NCBI GenBank assembly: GCA_947382355.1
Contig: CANCYR010000019.1
Span: 1-53,553, forward strand
Source: an uncultured Lachnospiraceae bacterium
GTDB lineage: Bacteria; Bacillota; Clostridia; Lachnospirales; Lachnospiraceae
Direction: 5' to 3'
DNA: 53,553 nt
Shown here: one piece after another, positions 1-8,564 of the stretch
Layout: every line of letters begins with the position of its first letter
Numbering within the stretch: the first letter of the stretch is position 1
Notes under the pieces: model-generated
What the model saw: only the letters and a program-made list of their open reading frames with translations
Told to the model about the DNA's origin: nothing
Databases searched by the model: none
Program-made: the position numbers and the translations under genes

Positions 1-45
1 CGCTAAGCGCTGGCGTTTTTATAAGGGCTCCTATAGAAATCATTT
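1..45. repeat. Truncated copy of the fold-back element
   Basis: The first ~45 bases match, as reverse complement, the inner left half of the complete element at 2539-2756 (CGCTAAG..CTGGCG.TTTTATAAGG.CTCCT..AGAAATCAT). The copy is diverged and cut by the window edge, and no terminal inverted repeat is visible on its right side. Seen directly by comparing the two stretches. Confidence 0.6.
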
Positions 46-106
46 TCTGCCTGCAGTCGGTTCTGATTCCGGTGTGAGAAAGCTGTGGGCTGAACTGTTA
101 CACCTG

Positions 107-1687
107 TTACCTTTCCACGATTTTCCCTGCCCTGTACCTTGATAAATTAAAACTCCGAAGTCCCATGTTTTCTGTTTCATATTTCACTCTGGCACTATAA
201 TTCTTTAATTTTTCATCCTGCACCTTCAACACTCCTTTTTGAGCAAAAAGCCCTGCTTCTTCCATGGCAGGAGCTGCATCAAGGCTAAGGTGGTAAAATA
301 AATAATTCTCATCCAAATATCCATCTTCATATGAATTGTCTGCCATATCCTCCGGCATCTGATTATAACAGCTTATTGCTTTGGAAAGGTTATATTTTGC
401 AATGAAATAATCCGGTTTTGCCAGGCTGAATATCAGATAGCAAACAGTAACTGCCACCATGCAGTAGCTGAACAACGGAAAGCTTTCCCTATAGATAGAA
501 ACTAAAATACCGGTAAGCAGCAGTGCCAGCACTACCAATGTCCACAATACCAGCACACGCAGAAAAGTCAGATAGTAGGCTGCAACATACAAAATCATGC
601 GCATGGCGCTGGAAGCAATCATAATATAAGTACATGCAGAAAAAACAGTTAAAATAATTTTCAGTAAAATATTATCCCGAAACCGCTCCGCACAAATCAG
701 CACTATCCCTAAATTGATACAGCATACAAAAAGCAGCTGGAAGAATCCTTCTCTTGCATAGCCTGCATAAGTGTAGCCGGAAGGCAGTTCCATATTTCCC
801 ATAAATAAATACAAAATCTGTATCATGCTGAATATAAGATAAATAATTGTCAACAAGGATGTAAAGGTAATGGCAATTAAAGGTTCTAATGTTTTCTTAT
901 CCGTACATTCCTCCTGAAGCTGTTTTTTGGAAAGCCATATGAGCATGCCATAAGAGCCCAAAACGCCGGCCGCAATCATAAATACCATTCTAATTATGTT
1001 CGTAGGCAATACAACACCCTGAAACATATTCTGGAAAACCGAGCGGAAAACTGCATCCGCACTTACAAGAAGGGCGCATACCACCATAAGCAGAGGAATT
1101 GCAATCAAAATTCCAAGCCAGATATATTTTCCCTTGCCGTCTTTTCCCGAAACATTTTCCTTTTTCTTTTTATAACAGGAAAAGCCCTTGGGCAGATAAT
1201 GAAGACAGGCAATCATTCCGAAAAATGCTGAAATCATGGAAACAGCCTGTTTTCCAAAATGCCATTTTTTATCATTATAAAAATGATGAATTAAAAAACC
1301 AAATATTAAAAATATAATTCCGATATAATTAAAAAATATCAATACTCCGCTGGATGTAAGGAAATTGGAAATACTTAACAAGCATGCAGATAATATATAA
1401 AACCATGCATCTTTTTTTAAAGAAATCCCCTGTTTCTTCATGCAGCTGATAAAATAAGCAAATGTTCCTGCTGTAAAGAGCGGCATCGTAATGCCTGAAT
1501 AATTTTTATACAGGCAAAAACAGTAAAACAAACCATACAAAATACTGATTATGCCAAAAAACTCAAAATGAACCAGAATCTCTTTTACCGTATCGTTTTC
1601 ATCTGCCAGTAATCTTTCCGTTTCCTCTTTCTTGATAACTGCTTCCACCTGCGGTACAGGTATGTTAGGATAGTTATTTTCATTCAT
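107..1687 (-). CDS. DUF4173-family polytopic membrane protein
   Basis: A 526-residue integral membrane protein with about 12 hydrophobic segments. The stretch YAREGFFQLL near residue 310, just before another membrane segment, is characteristic of DUF4173/DUF4153-like proteins of Firmicutes, whose function is unknown. The soluble C-terminus (from about residue 430) is hydrophilic and carries a Tyr/Asp/Glu-rich stretch. I chose the start at 1687 because AGAGAGGA lies 7 nt upstream; an in-frame start at 1720 has no such site. It is followed at a distance by a regulator gene on the same strand, with no clear operon partner. The family call rests on the motif and the topology. Confidence 0.7.
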   Translation of the reverse strand: MNENNYPNIPVPQVEAVIKKEETERLLADENDTVKEILVHFEFFGIISILYGLFYCFCLYKNYSGITMPLFTAGTFAYFISCMKKQGISLKKDAWFYILSACLLSISNFLTSSGVLIFFNYIGIIFLIFGFLIHHFYNDKKWHFGKQAVSMISAFFGMIACLHYLPKGFSCYKKKKENVSGKDGKGKYIWLGILIAIPLLMVVCALLVSADAVFRSVFQNMFQGVVLPTNIIRMVFMIAAGVLGSYGMLIWLSKKQLQEECTDKKTLEPLIAITFTSLLTIIYLIFSMIQILYLFMGNMELPSGYTYAGYAREGFFQLLFVCCINLGIVLICAERFRDNILLKIILTVFSACTYIMIASSAMRMILYVAAYYLTFLRVLVLWTLVVLALLLTGILVSIYRESFPLFSYCMVAVTVCYLIFSLAKPDYFIAKYNLSKAISCYNQMPEDMADNSYEDGYLDENYLFYHLSLDAAPAMEEAGLFAQKGVLKVQDEKLKNYSARVKYETENMGLRSFNLSRYRAGKIVER

Positions 1688-1755
1688 AATACATTCCTCT
1701 CTAAATTTCTTTAATACCATGTCATTATGTTACGGAATATCCTCTGCAAAGCTTA

Positions 1756-1980
1756 TTACTGTTTTACGGTTTCTTCATCCGGCACATATTGAAGAATATC
1801 TCCCGGCTGACAGTCCAGCGCCTTACAAATAGAATCCAAAGTTGTAAGTCTTACTGCTTTTGCCTTGTTATTTTTCAGGATAGATAAGTTTGCCAGTGTA
1901 ATATCAATTTCACCTGCCAGCTCTGTCAGTCCTACCTTGCGTTTTGCCATAACCACATCTAAGTTTATTATGATTGCCAT
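1756..1980 (-). CDS. Small XRE-type (Cro/CI) transcriptional regulator
   Basis: A 74-residue protein that is essentially one helix-turn-helix domain of the YozG/HTH_26 type: VGLTELAGEIDIT then LANLSILKNNKA, followed by LDSICKALDCQPGDILQY, a common ending of this group. It lies 12 nt downstream of a DUF2975 membrane protein, and this pairing recurs across Firmicutes. The pair probably forms one transcript from the promoter at 2469-2497, where two direct repeats overlap the -35 box, so autoregulation is plausible (inference). The target genes are unknown. Confidence 0.85.
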   Translation of the reverse strand: MAIIINLDVVMAKRKVGLTELAGEIDITLANLSILKNNKAKAVRLTTLDSICKALDCQPGDILQYVPDEETVKQ

Positions 1981-1992
1981 TTTTCCGTCCTC

Positions 1993-2439
1993 CTATATCG
2001 TCAAATCATTTTCAAGTTTATAGGTTACGGCTTTATCAAAAACTTCTGACAATACTTTACTGAACAATCCTGCTATGAGAAAGACCAGAACCACAACTAA
2101 TACTCCCGGCGTAATATAAAGAAACAGGCGGATTGCAGTAATCACTGCAATACAAAAGCTATAAGTGCCCATCTTGCGTAAGCTGGCTACATTTTCCTTT
2201 ACAAAGCAGTCATTGTTTAAAACTGTCCGAAACATTTTCCTGAGCTCTCCGATGATGAGAATGGCAAATATTCCGGACAAAAAAAATAAAACTACCAGCT
2301 GCCAGTAATACTCCCGGAAATAAGAATTGATCTGTCCGTACAGCTTAAAGGTAAAAGGAAGGGAAATACATACAGGTATCCCTAAAAAATACATGGTATC
2401 CAAAATTAATTTTGTAATCTTTGTTATTTTACTGTTCAT
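1993..2439 (-). CDS. DUF2975-family membrane protein
   Basis: A 148-residue protein with four hydrophobic segments (about residues 15-35, 45-65, 90-112 and 115-135) and a short charged loop containing NDCFVKENVASLRKMG. A phrase of the type FV.EN...LR..G is typical of DUF2975 proteins, which are generally encoded next to a small XRE regulator, as here. No enzymatic motif is visible. It is the first gene of a two-gene transcript with the regulator at 1756-1980. The usual speculation is that the membrane partner modulates the regulator; nothing in the sequence proves it. Confidence 0.75.
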   Translation of the reverse strand: MNSKITKITKLILDTMYFLGIPVCISLPFTFKLYGQINSYFREYYWQLVVLFFLSGIFAILIIGELRKMFRTVLNNDCFVKENVASLRKMGTYSFCIAVITAIRLFLYITPGVLVVVLVFLIAGLFSKVLSEVFDKAVTYKLENDLTI

Positions 2440-2468
2440 AAAAGGGCCCTCTCTTTTTTATTTACCAC

Positions 2469-2497
2469 AATATACCACCTTGCAAATCGAAAGTCAA
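2469..2497 (-). promoter_or_regulatory. Sigma-A promoter of the DUF2975/XRE pair
   Basis: On the minus strand, TTGACT (2492-2497), a 17-bp spacer and TATATT (2469-2474) precede the DUF2975 start by about 30 nt. The hexamers are near consensus and the spacing is optimal. Confidence 0.75.
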
Positions 2498-2520
2498 TAT
2501 AAATTTATCGTAAATCAATA
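2486..2520 (-). promoter_or_regulatory. Direct-repeat operator candidate
   Basis: Two copies of TATTGAYTTWCGAT (2507-2520 and 2486-2499, 12 of 14 identical) are spaced 21 bp start to start, about two helical turns. The second copy contains the -35 hexamer. The position suits binding by the small XRE regulator of the same operon. The repeats are seen directly; the regulatory role is inferred. Confidence 0.45.
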
Positions 2521-2538
2521 AAAATTTATTATTTTACA

Positions 2539-2756
2539 TAAAAGTGCAGACAGTAGTTCCCCAACGGAAATGGAATTGGAAATTTGACAGAACATGATTT
2601 CTTAAGGAGTCCTTATAAAATCGCCAGTTCTTAGCGAGGTATTTTCGAGCTTAGCACTGCTGCGTTTTTATCAGAGCGGGAGCGTGACGACGTAGAAACA
2701 TGTACTGTCAAATTTCCAATTCCATTTCTGTGGGGGAACTACTGTCTGTACTTTTA
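2539..2756. repeat. 218-bp fold-back (MITE-like) element with 52-bp terminal inverted repeats
   Basis: The left end (2539-2590) and right end (2705-2756) are inverted repeats of about 52 bp. In the central 50 positions, 47 are identical. Between them a ~110-bp core is itself loosely palindromic (ACATGATTTCT against AGAAACATGT, and two GCG.TTTTAT.AG-like arms). It carries no ORF. Related but partial copies occur at both edges of the window, so this is a dispersed family. No clear target-site duplication was found. It fills most of the 2440-2811 gap, between the promoter above and the terminator below. Confidence 0.8.
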
Positions 2757-2771
2757 CTCTTTTGCGAAAAA

Positions 2772-2808
2772 GGGACCAAATGACTGTATCAAACAATCAT
2801 TTGGTCCC
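2772..2808 (-). terminator. Rho-independent terminator of the XRE gene at 2812
   Basis: Perfect 12-bp arms GGGACCAAATGA and TCATTTGGTCCC with a 13-nt loop. On the minus strand the stem is followed by TTTTT, just after the stop codon of the XRE gene. A run of T also follows on the plus strand, so it may act in both directions. Confidence 0.85.
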
Positions 2809-2811
2809 TTT

Positions 2812-3006
2812 TTATTCTTCCCAAAACAACTCATCCAGTGTTTTTCCCAAAACCTTGCAAATTGCCCTGCACAGATTGATGGTTGGATTATAATCTCCTT
2901 TTTCAATGGCACTGATGGTCTGTCTGGATACATTGACCTTTTCTGCCAAATCCTGTTGGGACAAATCCAAGGCTGCCCGAGCAGATTTCAGCTTTAAATT
3001 TTTCAC
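2812..3006 (-). CDS. Small XRE-type transcriptional regulator
   Basis: A 64-residue single-domain helix-turn-helix protein: RAALDLSQQDLAEKVNVSRQ, then TISAIEKGDYNPT, ending in CKVLGKTLDELFWEE. This is the classic layout of YozG-like small regulators in Firmicutes. Its start overlaps the stop of the membrane-protein gene at 3003-3530 by 4 nt, so the two are translationally coupled. It is a second, independent XRE/membrane-protein pair beside the one at 1756-2439. It ends at the strong terminator at 2772-2808. Its targets are unknown. Confidence 0.9.
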   Translation of the reverse strand: MKNLKLKSARAALDLSQQDLAEKVNVSRQTISAIEKGDYNPTINLCRAICKVLGKTLDELFWEE

Positions 3007-3530
3007 TCCTGCTCATCCTTTCCATCTTTATAGGCTTTTTTCAAAAACATGGTCAAAAATATAATTATAAATAACAGCCCGCAAAAAAAATTGATACTTT
3101 GATATGTTAATTTACCATCCTGTATTATTGTACCGCGGACAATTGCAACGATGCCCACAATAAAATTCATAATGGCAGCGGTTACAAACAGGATCATGAT
3201 CTTCTCTTTGTTTTCATTTAGTGCAAAATAGCCTTCATTCCATATGCAATACACAACCCAGACGCCGATTCCCGTAAAACTGCCTATTATAATGGGCAGC
3301 TCCAGCTCAGCAAACAGTGGAACTTCCGCTATTTTCAAACAAACCGACAGCCCATTGCAAATCAGAATGGTAAAAAAACCGTATTTAAATCCCTTTCCTC
3401 TTACAACTTCCTGACGCTCATCATATCTGTATTTCTTGCTATTATCCGTTCTTGTTTTTCTCTGAAACAATTTTACCAGCAATATGCTAACTATTATGCT
3501 GAATAATATTAAAATGCCGCTTAAATTCAT
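3003..3530 (-). CDS. Membrane protein paired with XRE regulator
   Basis: A 175-residue protein with an N-terminal membrane anchor, a short basic linker containing YDERQEVVRGKGFKYGFF, then four more hydrophobic segments. The DERQ..RGKG phrase recurs in small Firmicute membrane proteins encoded beside XRE regulators, but I do not assign a named family. The GAGGGGTGAGG region just upstream supports the start at 3530. The 4-nt overlap with the downstream regulator implies coupled expression and a shared function, probably regulatory sensing (inference). Confidence 0.55.
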   Translation of the reverse strand: MNLSGILILFSIIVSILLVKLFQRKTRTDNSKKYRYDERQEVVRGKGFKYGFFTILICNGLSVCLKIAEVPLFAELELPIIIGSFTGIGVWVVYCIWNEGYFALNENKEKIMILFVTAAIMNFIVGIVAIVRGTIIQDGKLTYQSINFFCGLLFIIIFLTMFLKKAYKDGKDEQE

Positions 3531-3578
3531 GTGGCCTCACCCCTCATTGATTTATCATTTAAGCAATTCCCGGAGTTA

Positions 3579-4634
3579 TTATTTGTTCACAAATAAATTA
3601 ATAATGGGAGTTCCATATGCCATCAAAAATAATATGATGCAGGGAATGTAATAAAGCAACATACCCTTGCTGGAAAGTGCGCTGCCGGCTGCTTCCTTTT
3701 TGCTCATTCCTGCAGCATTGGCATTCAGTGAGAATTTTTTTCTGTTTACAATCAGGAGAATAACGCCTGCAATACAGCAGACCAGCAAAATTCCCATCCA
3801 TCCTAAGTAGACAAGCATGGAAAGCATTCCCTCCTGAGTCATTCCTGTCATATCCTCCCCTGCTGTCTGCAGCGCCTGAAGATAAGCCTGTGACAAATAT
3901 ACAGTAACAACCGACGAGGACAGGTTCACAATCATATGAAACAGTATCGTATACCATATTTTCCCGGTCTTAATGTAAATAAACGCCCAAAACAGTCCAA
4001 GACCCGTTGCATAAAAAAATTGTGAAAAGTTCCCATGAAACAGTCCAAACATAAGACCCGACATAAGAATAGCGGCAAATTCTCCATGATTGATCATTCT
4101 GTCAACCAGTAACTTTCTGAAAATAAGTTCTTCAAATATGGGCGCCAGTATTCCTACCGTAAGAATCCGGATAGGCGCATCTGAATACAGCATCATGTTT
4201 CCAAGCTGGTTTACATCGTCCAGACTCACGCCAAAGGGAAGGGTAAGGGCAAAATGAAAAATATTGCCTATAATTCCGCCTACTCCACATATACCGGCTC
4301 CCATTAATACACATACAACCAATTTTCCAAATCCCAAATTGTGGGATTCCAGCCTGACGGCAGGTATCTTTTTGGATAAAATAAAGATAAGTGGGAAACC
4401 GATTATATCAACTGAAAGTATTATCAGCAGAAACTGAAACAGGGATACGTTTGCTTCTACCCACTGGGGAGCCACAGCCGACAAAACGCCCGATACCAGT
4501 ATCTGTATTCCTATTACTGCAATAGCAAAGATTGCATAGCGCCATCCTAAGCCGCCTGCTGTTTTTCGTAAACGTTCTTTTTCCCCTGCACCGCCTGCTT
4601 CATCAGCAGCCGCATTTAAAATATTTGTTTCCAT
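3579..4634 (-). CDS. CPBP-family intramembrane metalloprotease (CAAX-like)
   Basis: A 351-residue polytopic protein with about eight membrane segments. The three CPBP/Abi motifs are present: EELIFRKLLVDR (EExxxR), FGLFHGN (FxxxH) and HMIVN (HxxxN), all within membrane helices around residues 165-240. The family cleaves within the membrane or acts in bacteriocin self-immunity. The long N-terminal hydrophilic tail and the extra C-terminal membrane segments are common in clostridial members. The gene has its own strong promoter at 4675-4703 and no partner in an operon. The substrate is unknown. Confidence 0.85.
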   Translation of the reverse strand: METNILNAAADEAGGAGEKERLRKTAGGLGWRYAIFAIAVIGIQILVSGVLSAVAPQWVEANVSLFQFLLIILSVDIIGFPLIFILSKKIPAVRLESHNLGFGKLVVCVLMGAGICGVGGIIGNIFHFALTLPFGVSLDDVNQLGNMMLYSDAPIRILTVGILAPIFEELIFRKLLVDRMINHGEFAAILMSGLMFGLFHGNFSQFFYATGLGLFWAFIYIKTGKIWYTILFHMIVNLSSSVVTVYLSQAYLQALQTAGEDMTGMTQEGMLSMLVYLGWMGILLVCCIAGVILLIVNRKKFSLNANAAGMSKKEAAGSALSSKGMLLYYIPCIILFLMAYGTPIINLFVNK

Positions 4635-4674
4635 TTAGATTCCTTCTTTCCTTTGTTTTAAATTTCTTGTTAAC

Positions 4675-4703
4675 AATATATCACCTCAACAGCAAAATGT
4701 CAA
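4675..4703 (-). promoter_or_regulatory. Sigma-A promoter of the CPBP protease gene
   Basis: Minus-strand TTGACA (4698-4703), a 17-bp spacer and TATATT (4675-4680), about 40 nt upstream of the start codon. The match to the vegetative consensus is very good. Confidence 0.8.
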
Positions 4704-4917
4704 ATATATTTTACTTTTTGCCATTACAACTTTTATAAGCAATAAATTTGCACGGAAATCAATTTGTCAGTACACTAGTCAGGAAAAGGAGTTTTTAGTA
4801 TAATAACAGTTGTTGGCAGATAACTGTATATTTTTACGGGAAAATACGGGTTTGTTGTATTTATATATTACTGCAGAACTCTGGCTTTCTCTTTATGAAC
4901 ACTGCGGGGAGTATCAT

Positions 4918-5367
4918 ATGGATTTTATAAGAAAGATGATTCCGGATGACTTAAAAAGAGTTATGAAAATCTGGTATGAGGGCAATCTGGATGCCCATGA
5001 CTTTATTCCAAAGGATTATTGGGACAGGAACTTTTCCTATGTGTCCAGAGCTGTTCTGGAAGTGGATACCTTTGTTTATGAAATGGACGGACGGGTGGTA
5101 GGCTTTATCGGCATGGATGAAGGATATCTTGCCGGGCTTTTTGTAGAAAAAGAATACCGCGGAATCGGAATCGGTTCCAGGCTTTTAAATTATATAAAGG
5201 AGGATTACGATTTCTTTACCCTGCACGTATTTGAAAACAATTACGGGGCATATCGGTTTTATGAAGGGCAGGGACTTCTGAAAAAATCAGAAGAGGTAAA
5301 TGAAGATTTAGGAGAAGTGGAATACCTGATGTACTATCGTAAAAAGAAAAAGGGAAACGGACTATGA
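4918..5367 (+). CDS. GNAT-family N-acetyltransferase
   Basis: A 149-residue GNAT-fold protein. The acetyl-CoA pocket motif is VEKEYRGIGIGSRLL (Q/RxxGxG/A type) near residue 80, followed by the typical late-strand phrase NNYGAYRFYEGQGL. The size fits the YiaC/RimI-like small acetyltransferases. I start it at 4918 because GGGGAG lies 6 nt upstream and the protein then begins directly with the fold; the longer frame back to 4810 adds nothing homologous. It overlaps the following HAD phosphatase by 4 nt (ATGA), so the two form an operon. The substrate cannot be told. Confidence 0.85.
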   Translation: MDFIRKMIPDDLKRVMKIWYEGNLDAHDFIPKDYWDRNFSYVSRAVLEVDTFVYEMDGRVVGFIGMDEGYLAGLFVEKEYRGIGIGSRLLNYIKEDYDFFTLHVFENNYGAYRFYEGQGLLKKSEEVNEDLGEVEYLMYYRKKKKGNGL

Positions 5368-6182
5368 AAATAAGAGATGAAAAAGTGCTTGTTCTAGACA
5401 TCGACGGCACGCTGACCAATTCACAAAAGGAAATAACGGAAAATACAAAGCGGGGAATTATAGATATTATGAAAAGAGGGCACAAGGTAATTTTAGCCTC
5501 CGGCCGCCCCACACCCGGAATGAGGCGCTATGCAGAGGAACTGGAGCTGGAGAAATACGGCGGATACCTGCTTTCCTTTAACGGCGGAAGAATCATAAAC
5601 TGCCGCTCCGGAGAAATCGTATACCAGAAGACTCTGCCGGCTTCTGTGATACCGGGTCTTTATCGGTATGCCAGAGCTAATGATATGGGCATTGTCACTT
5701 ATCTGGGCGATAATATTATTCTTGGAACCAGAACTGATGAATACATTGAATTAGAATCCCGCATCAATGGAATGCCCATAAGAAAAGTAACAAATTTTCC
5801 GAAATATGTTGATTTCGATGTAAATAAATGTCTTATGACCGCACCACCTGAAATTGCAGAAAATTATGAAAAGGAATTACAGAAAATGTATGGGGATATT
5901 TTAAGCATCTACCGTTCAGAGCCCTTTTTTATTGAAATCATGCCTAAGAATGTGGATAAGGCAGCCTCCTTAGACCGTATGCTAAGCTCTGTGGGACTTA
6001 CGAGAGAAAATGCTATTTGCTGCGGAGATGGTTTTAATGATATGACCATGATTGAGTATGCCGGCATTGGGGTAGCCATGGCTAACGCACAGGATAAGGT
6101 AAAGGCAGCGGCTGATTTTATTACAAAGTCCAATGATGAGGATGGGATTGTTACTGTTATAGACAAGTTTATTGTGGATTGA
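5364..6182 (+). CDS. Cof-type HAD-IIB phosphatase
   Basis: A 272-residue haloacid-dehalogenase hydrolase. Motif I is DIDGTLTNS (nucleophile and acid Asp), motif II is the Ser in ILASGRP, motif III is the Lys in KNVDKAASL, and motif IV is GDGFNDMTMIEYAG. The C2-type cap between motifs II and III and the overall length fit the Cof/YidA sugar-phosphate phosphatases. It is cotranslated with the upstream acetyltransferase through an ATGA overlap. A likely terminator follows at 6297-6352. The exact substrate is unknown; members dephosphorylate sugar phosphates or flavin and pyridoxal phosphates. Confidence 0.9.
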   Translation: MKIRDEKVLVLDIDGTLTNSQKEITENTKRGIIDIMKRGHKVILASGRPTPGMRRYAEELELEKYGGYLLSFNGGRIINCRSGEIVYQKTLPASVIPGLYRYARANDMGIVTYLGDNIILGTRTDEYIELESRINGMPIRKVTNFPKYVDFDVNKCLMTAPPEIAENYEKELQKMYGDILSIYRSEPFFIEIMPKNVDKAASLDRMLSSVGLTRENAICCGDGFNDMTMIEYAGIGVAMANAQDKVKAAADFITKSNDEDGIVTVIDKFIVD

Positions 6183-6211
6183 TTTTAATTGATTTGAAAT
6201 TCTGTAGATTT

Positions 6212-6261
6212 TTTTGAACTGATTTTCTGTAAATTCTTTTGAACTGATTTTCTGCAACTTG
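6212..6261. repeat. Two-copy 25-bp tandem repeat
   Basis: TTTTGAACTGATTTTCTG followed by a variable 7 bases occurs twice head to tail (6212-6236 and 6237-6261), with a weaker third copy just before (6192-6211). It lies in the 3' untranslated region of the HAD gene. No function is evident. Confidence 0.6.
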
Positions 6262-6296
6262 TTTGCAAATGTATAGAAGAATAAAATAATAAAATA

Positions 6297-6352
6297 AAGC
6301 TTATATAAAAACAGAAGTGGGGTGATTTTGCTGTATTTATATAGGCTTTTTT
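6297..6352 (+). terminator. Likely terminator of the GNAT/HAD operon
   Basis: Arms 6297-6314 and 6331-6348 (AAGCTTATATAAAAACAG against CTGTATTTATATAGGCTT) pair at 16 of 18 positions around a 16-nt loop. The stem is followed by TTTTTTATTTT. The AT-rich stem makes it weaker than the other terminators in the window. Confidence 0.6.
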
Positions 6353-6468
6353 ATTTTCATATATTTTCAGGAAAAAAGAAATACTACTAATATATATTTC
6401 ATAATATACTTAAAATAATTATCATATTATATTTTTTATGAATCATATCTATAAAAAGGGGAGTAATA

Positions 6469-6987
6469 ATGAAGCTGAAAAATTCCAACTTTAAATATTA
6501 TCTATTAATGGTTGCGGCTGCTTATATAATTGCCGCTATTCTGCATTTTACTTATGACTTTCTGGGACGATTTCCTCTTTTTGCCGGGCTTATGCCTGTA
6601 AGCGAAAGCATCTGGGAGCATTTAAAGCTTGTTTTTTATCCTGTATGCATTGTTTTTCTGTGTCCCTGGAATAAACTGATTAAAAAAATTCCCATAACAA
6701 CCCGGATAATTATGGCTGCACTGGCAGTTATCATCGGAAAGCCCGTTGTTGCTATGGGGTATTATGGATTAAAATATGGTTTTACCATAGAAGGAATCGT
6801 TTCCGACTGCCTTTTACTGCTGGCTGCCCTTATGCTTGGAATCTATCACGGCCTATCTTTAAAGAGCCTTGTTTTCCCTCCATGGCTGTTTTGGATTTGC
6901 CTGCTTTATCTGGGTATAAATGTGCTGCTTTTTTATTTATTTTCCTTTTGGATACCAAACCTGCCTATTTTTCTGCCGCCGGTTTGA
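6469..6987 (+). CDS. Small polytopic membrane protein (DUF6512-like)
   Basis: A 172-residue protein with five or six membrane segments. The stretch PVSESIWEHLKLVFYP, between the first and second segments, resembles the S.WEHLKL motif of clostridial membrane proteins annotated as DUF6512. AGGGGAG lies just upstream of the start. It stands alone between an upstream terminator and the convergent proS gene. No catalytic residues are recognisable and the function is unknown. Confidence 0.5.
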   Translation: MKLKNSNFKYYLLMVAAAYIIAAILHFTYDFLGRFPLFAGLMPVSESIWEHLKLVFYPVCIVFLCPWNKLIKKIPITTRIIMAALAVIIGKPVVAMGYYGLKYGFTIEGIVSDCLLLLAALMLGIYHGLSLKSLVFPPWLFWICLLYLGINVLLFYLFSFWIPNLPIFLPPV

Positions 6988-7097
6988 TTTTATAATTTTG
7001 TCTTATACAGGTGAGCAGACTTAGATGGATAGTATTGAGACAGGAAAGTCCCTGCACCATTCAAGTCAGTTCACCTCATAGGGCAAATTTATTATCT

Positions 7098-8534
7098 CTA
7101 GTAAGCTCTTCCCCAGTAAACCATTTTAGCTGCCGGTTTGCCGCAGCAAACGCATTTATCGGAAATGGTTTCCTGCTCAAAAGGCATGCAGCGGCTTGTA
7201 GCGCCGGTTTGTTCTTTAATCAGGTCTTCACAAGCCTGCTCACCGCACCACATTGCTTTGATAAAGCCCGGTTTTTCTTCCAGATTTTTTGCAAATTCTT
7301 CCATATTCACGGCAGAAGATATATGGGAATCCCTGTGCGCCCTTGCTCTTTCTAACATTTCTGACTGGATTTTTTCCATAAGCTCTGCGAGCTTTCCTTC
7401 CAGCTCATCCAAAGCTACTTCCATCTTTTCTCTTGTATCCCGGCGGACCAGAATGCATTTATTTGCCTGAATATCTTTAGGACCAATTTCCACCCGGACC
7501 GGAATACCTCTCATTTCCTGTTCGGAGAATTTCCATCCTGGGCTCTTATCCGTATCATCCACCTTTACGCGGAAGTTAGCAGAAAGTAATTGCTTTAATT
7601 CTGCTGCTTTTTCCAAAACGCCCTCTTTATGCTGCATAATCGGTATAATCATTACCTGGGTAGGCGCAATCTTTGGAGGAAGCACCAGGCCGGAATCATC
7701 TCCATGAACCATGATAATGCCGCCGATAAGCCTTGTTGATACTCCCCAGGAGGTTTGATGTACATATTGCAGCTTATTGTCCTTATCCGTATATTGAATG
7801 CCGAATGCTTTTGCAAATCCATCTCCGAAATTATGGCTGGTGCCGGATTGAAGGGCCTTTCCATCGTGCATTAAAGCCTCGATGGTATAAGTGGCTTCTG
7901 CTCCCGCAAACTTTTCCTTATCGGTCTTGCGGCCTTTTATAACAGGAATTGCAAGCACCTGTTCGCAAAAGTCAGCATACACGTTTAACATCTGGATGGT
8001 CCTTGCTTCTGCATCCTCAGCAGTCGCATGGGCAGTATGTCCTTCCTGCCATAAAAATTCCCTGGAGCGCAGGAACGGTCTTGTTTCTTTTTCCCAGCGT
8101 ACAACGCTGCACCATTGATTATATACCTTTGGTAAATCCCGATAGGACTGAACCTCATTTTTATAAAAATCACAGAAAAGCGTTTCAGAAGTAGGCCTTA
8201 CGCAAAGTCTTTCCTGCAGGGGATTCATTCCTCCATGGGTAACCCATGCCACTTCGGGTGCAAAACCTTCTACGTGGTCTTTTTCTTTTTCCAGCAGGCT
8301 TTCAGGAATGAACATCGGCAGATATACGTTTTCCACTCCGGTTGCTTTAAACATGGCATCTAACTGGGATTGAATCAGTTCCCAGACAGCATAGCCTGCC
8401 GGTTTAAAGACCATGCAGCCCTTTACGCTTGTGTAATCAATCAGTTCCGCTTTTTTTACAACATCTGTGTACCATTGGGCGAAATCCTCTTCCATGGACG
8501 TGATTGCTTCTACTAATTTTTTGTTCTCAGCCAT
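7098..8534 (-). CDS. proS: Prolyl-tRNA synthetase, archaeal/eukaryotic type
   Basis: A 478-residue class II synthetase that charges tRNA-Pro. Visible class II signatures are [15 protein letters not shown], motif 2 around [20 protein letters not shown], and the C-terminal motif 3 region. There is no bacterial-type editing insertion, and the length fits the short ProS type 3 group. The C-terminal domain has the zinc-ligand cysteines ([14 protein letters not shown] and KCVCCGK) and ends in Tyr, as in archaeal and eukaryotic enzymes. Expression is controlled by the T-box leader at 8819-9183; an unusual ~130-bp repeat lies between that leader and the start codon. Confidence 0.97.
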   Translation of the reverse strand: MAENKKLVEAITSMEEDFAQWYTDVVKKAELIDYTSVKGCMVFKPAGYAVWELIQSQLDAMFKATGVENVYLPMFIPESLLEKEKDHVEGFAPEVAWVTHGGMNPLQERLCVRPTSETLFCDFYKNEVQSYRDLPKVYNQWCSVVRWEKETRPFLRSREFLWQEGHTAHATAEDAEARTIQMLNVYADFCEQVLAIPVIKGRKTDKEKFAGAEATYTIEALMHDGKALQSGTSHNFGDGFAKAFGIQYTDKDNKLQYVHQTSWGVSTRLIGGIIMVHGDDSGLVLPPKIAPTQVMIIPIMQHKEGVLEKAAELKQLLSANFRVKVDDTDKSPGWKFSEQEMRGIPVRVEIGPKDIQANKCILVRRDTREKMEVALDELEGKLAELMEKIQSEMLERARAHRDSHISSAVNMEEFAKNLEEKPGFIKAMWCGEQACEDLIKEQTGATSRCMPFEQETISDKCVCCGKPAAKMVYWGRAY

Positions 8535-8564
8535 TTTCTTTTCTCCTTTTCTATCTGATATCAG

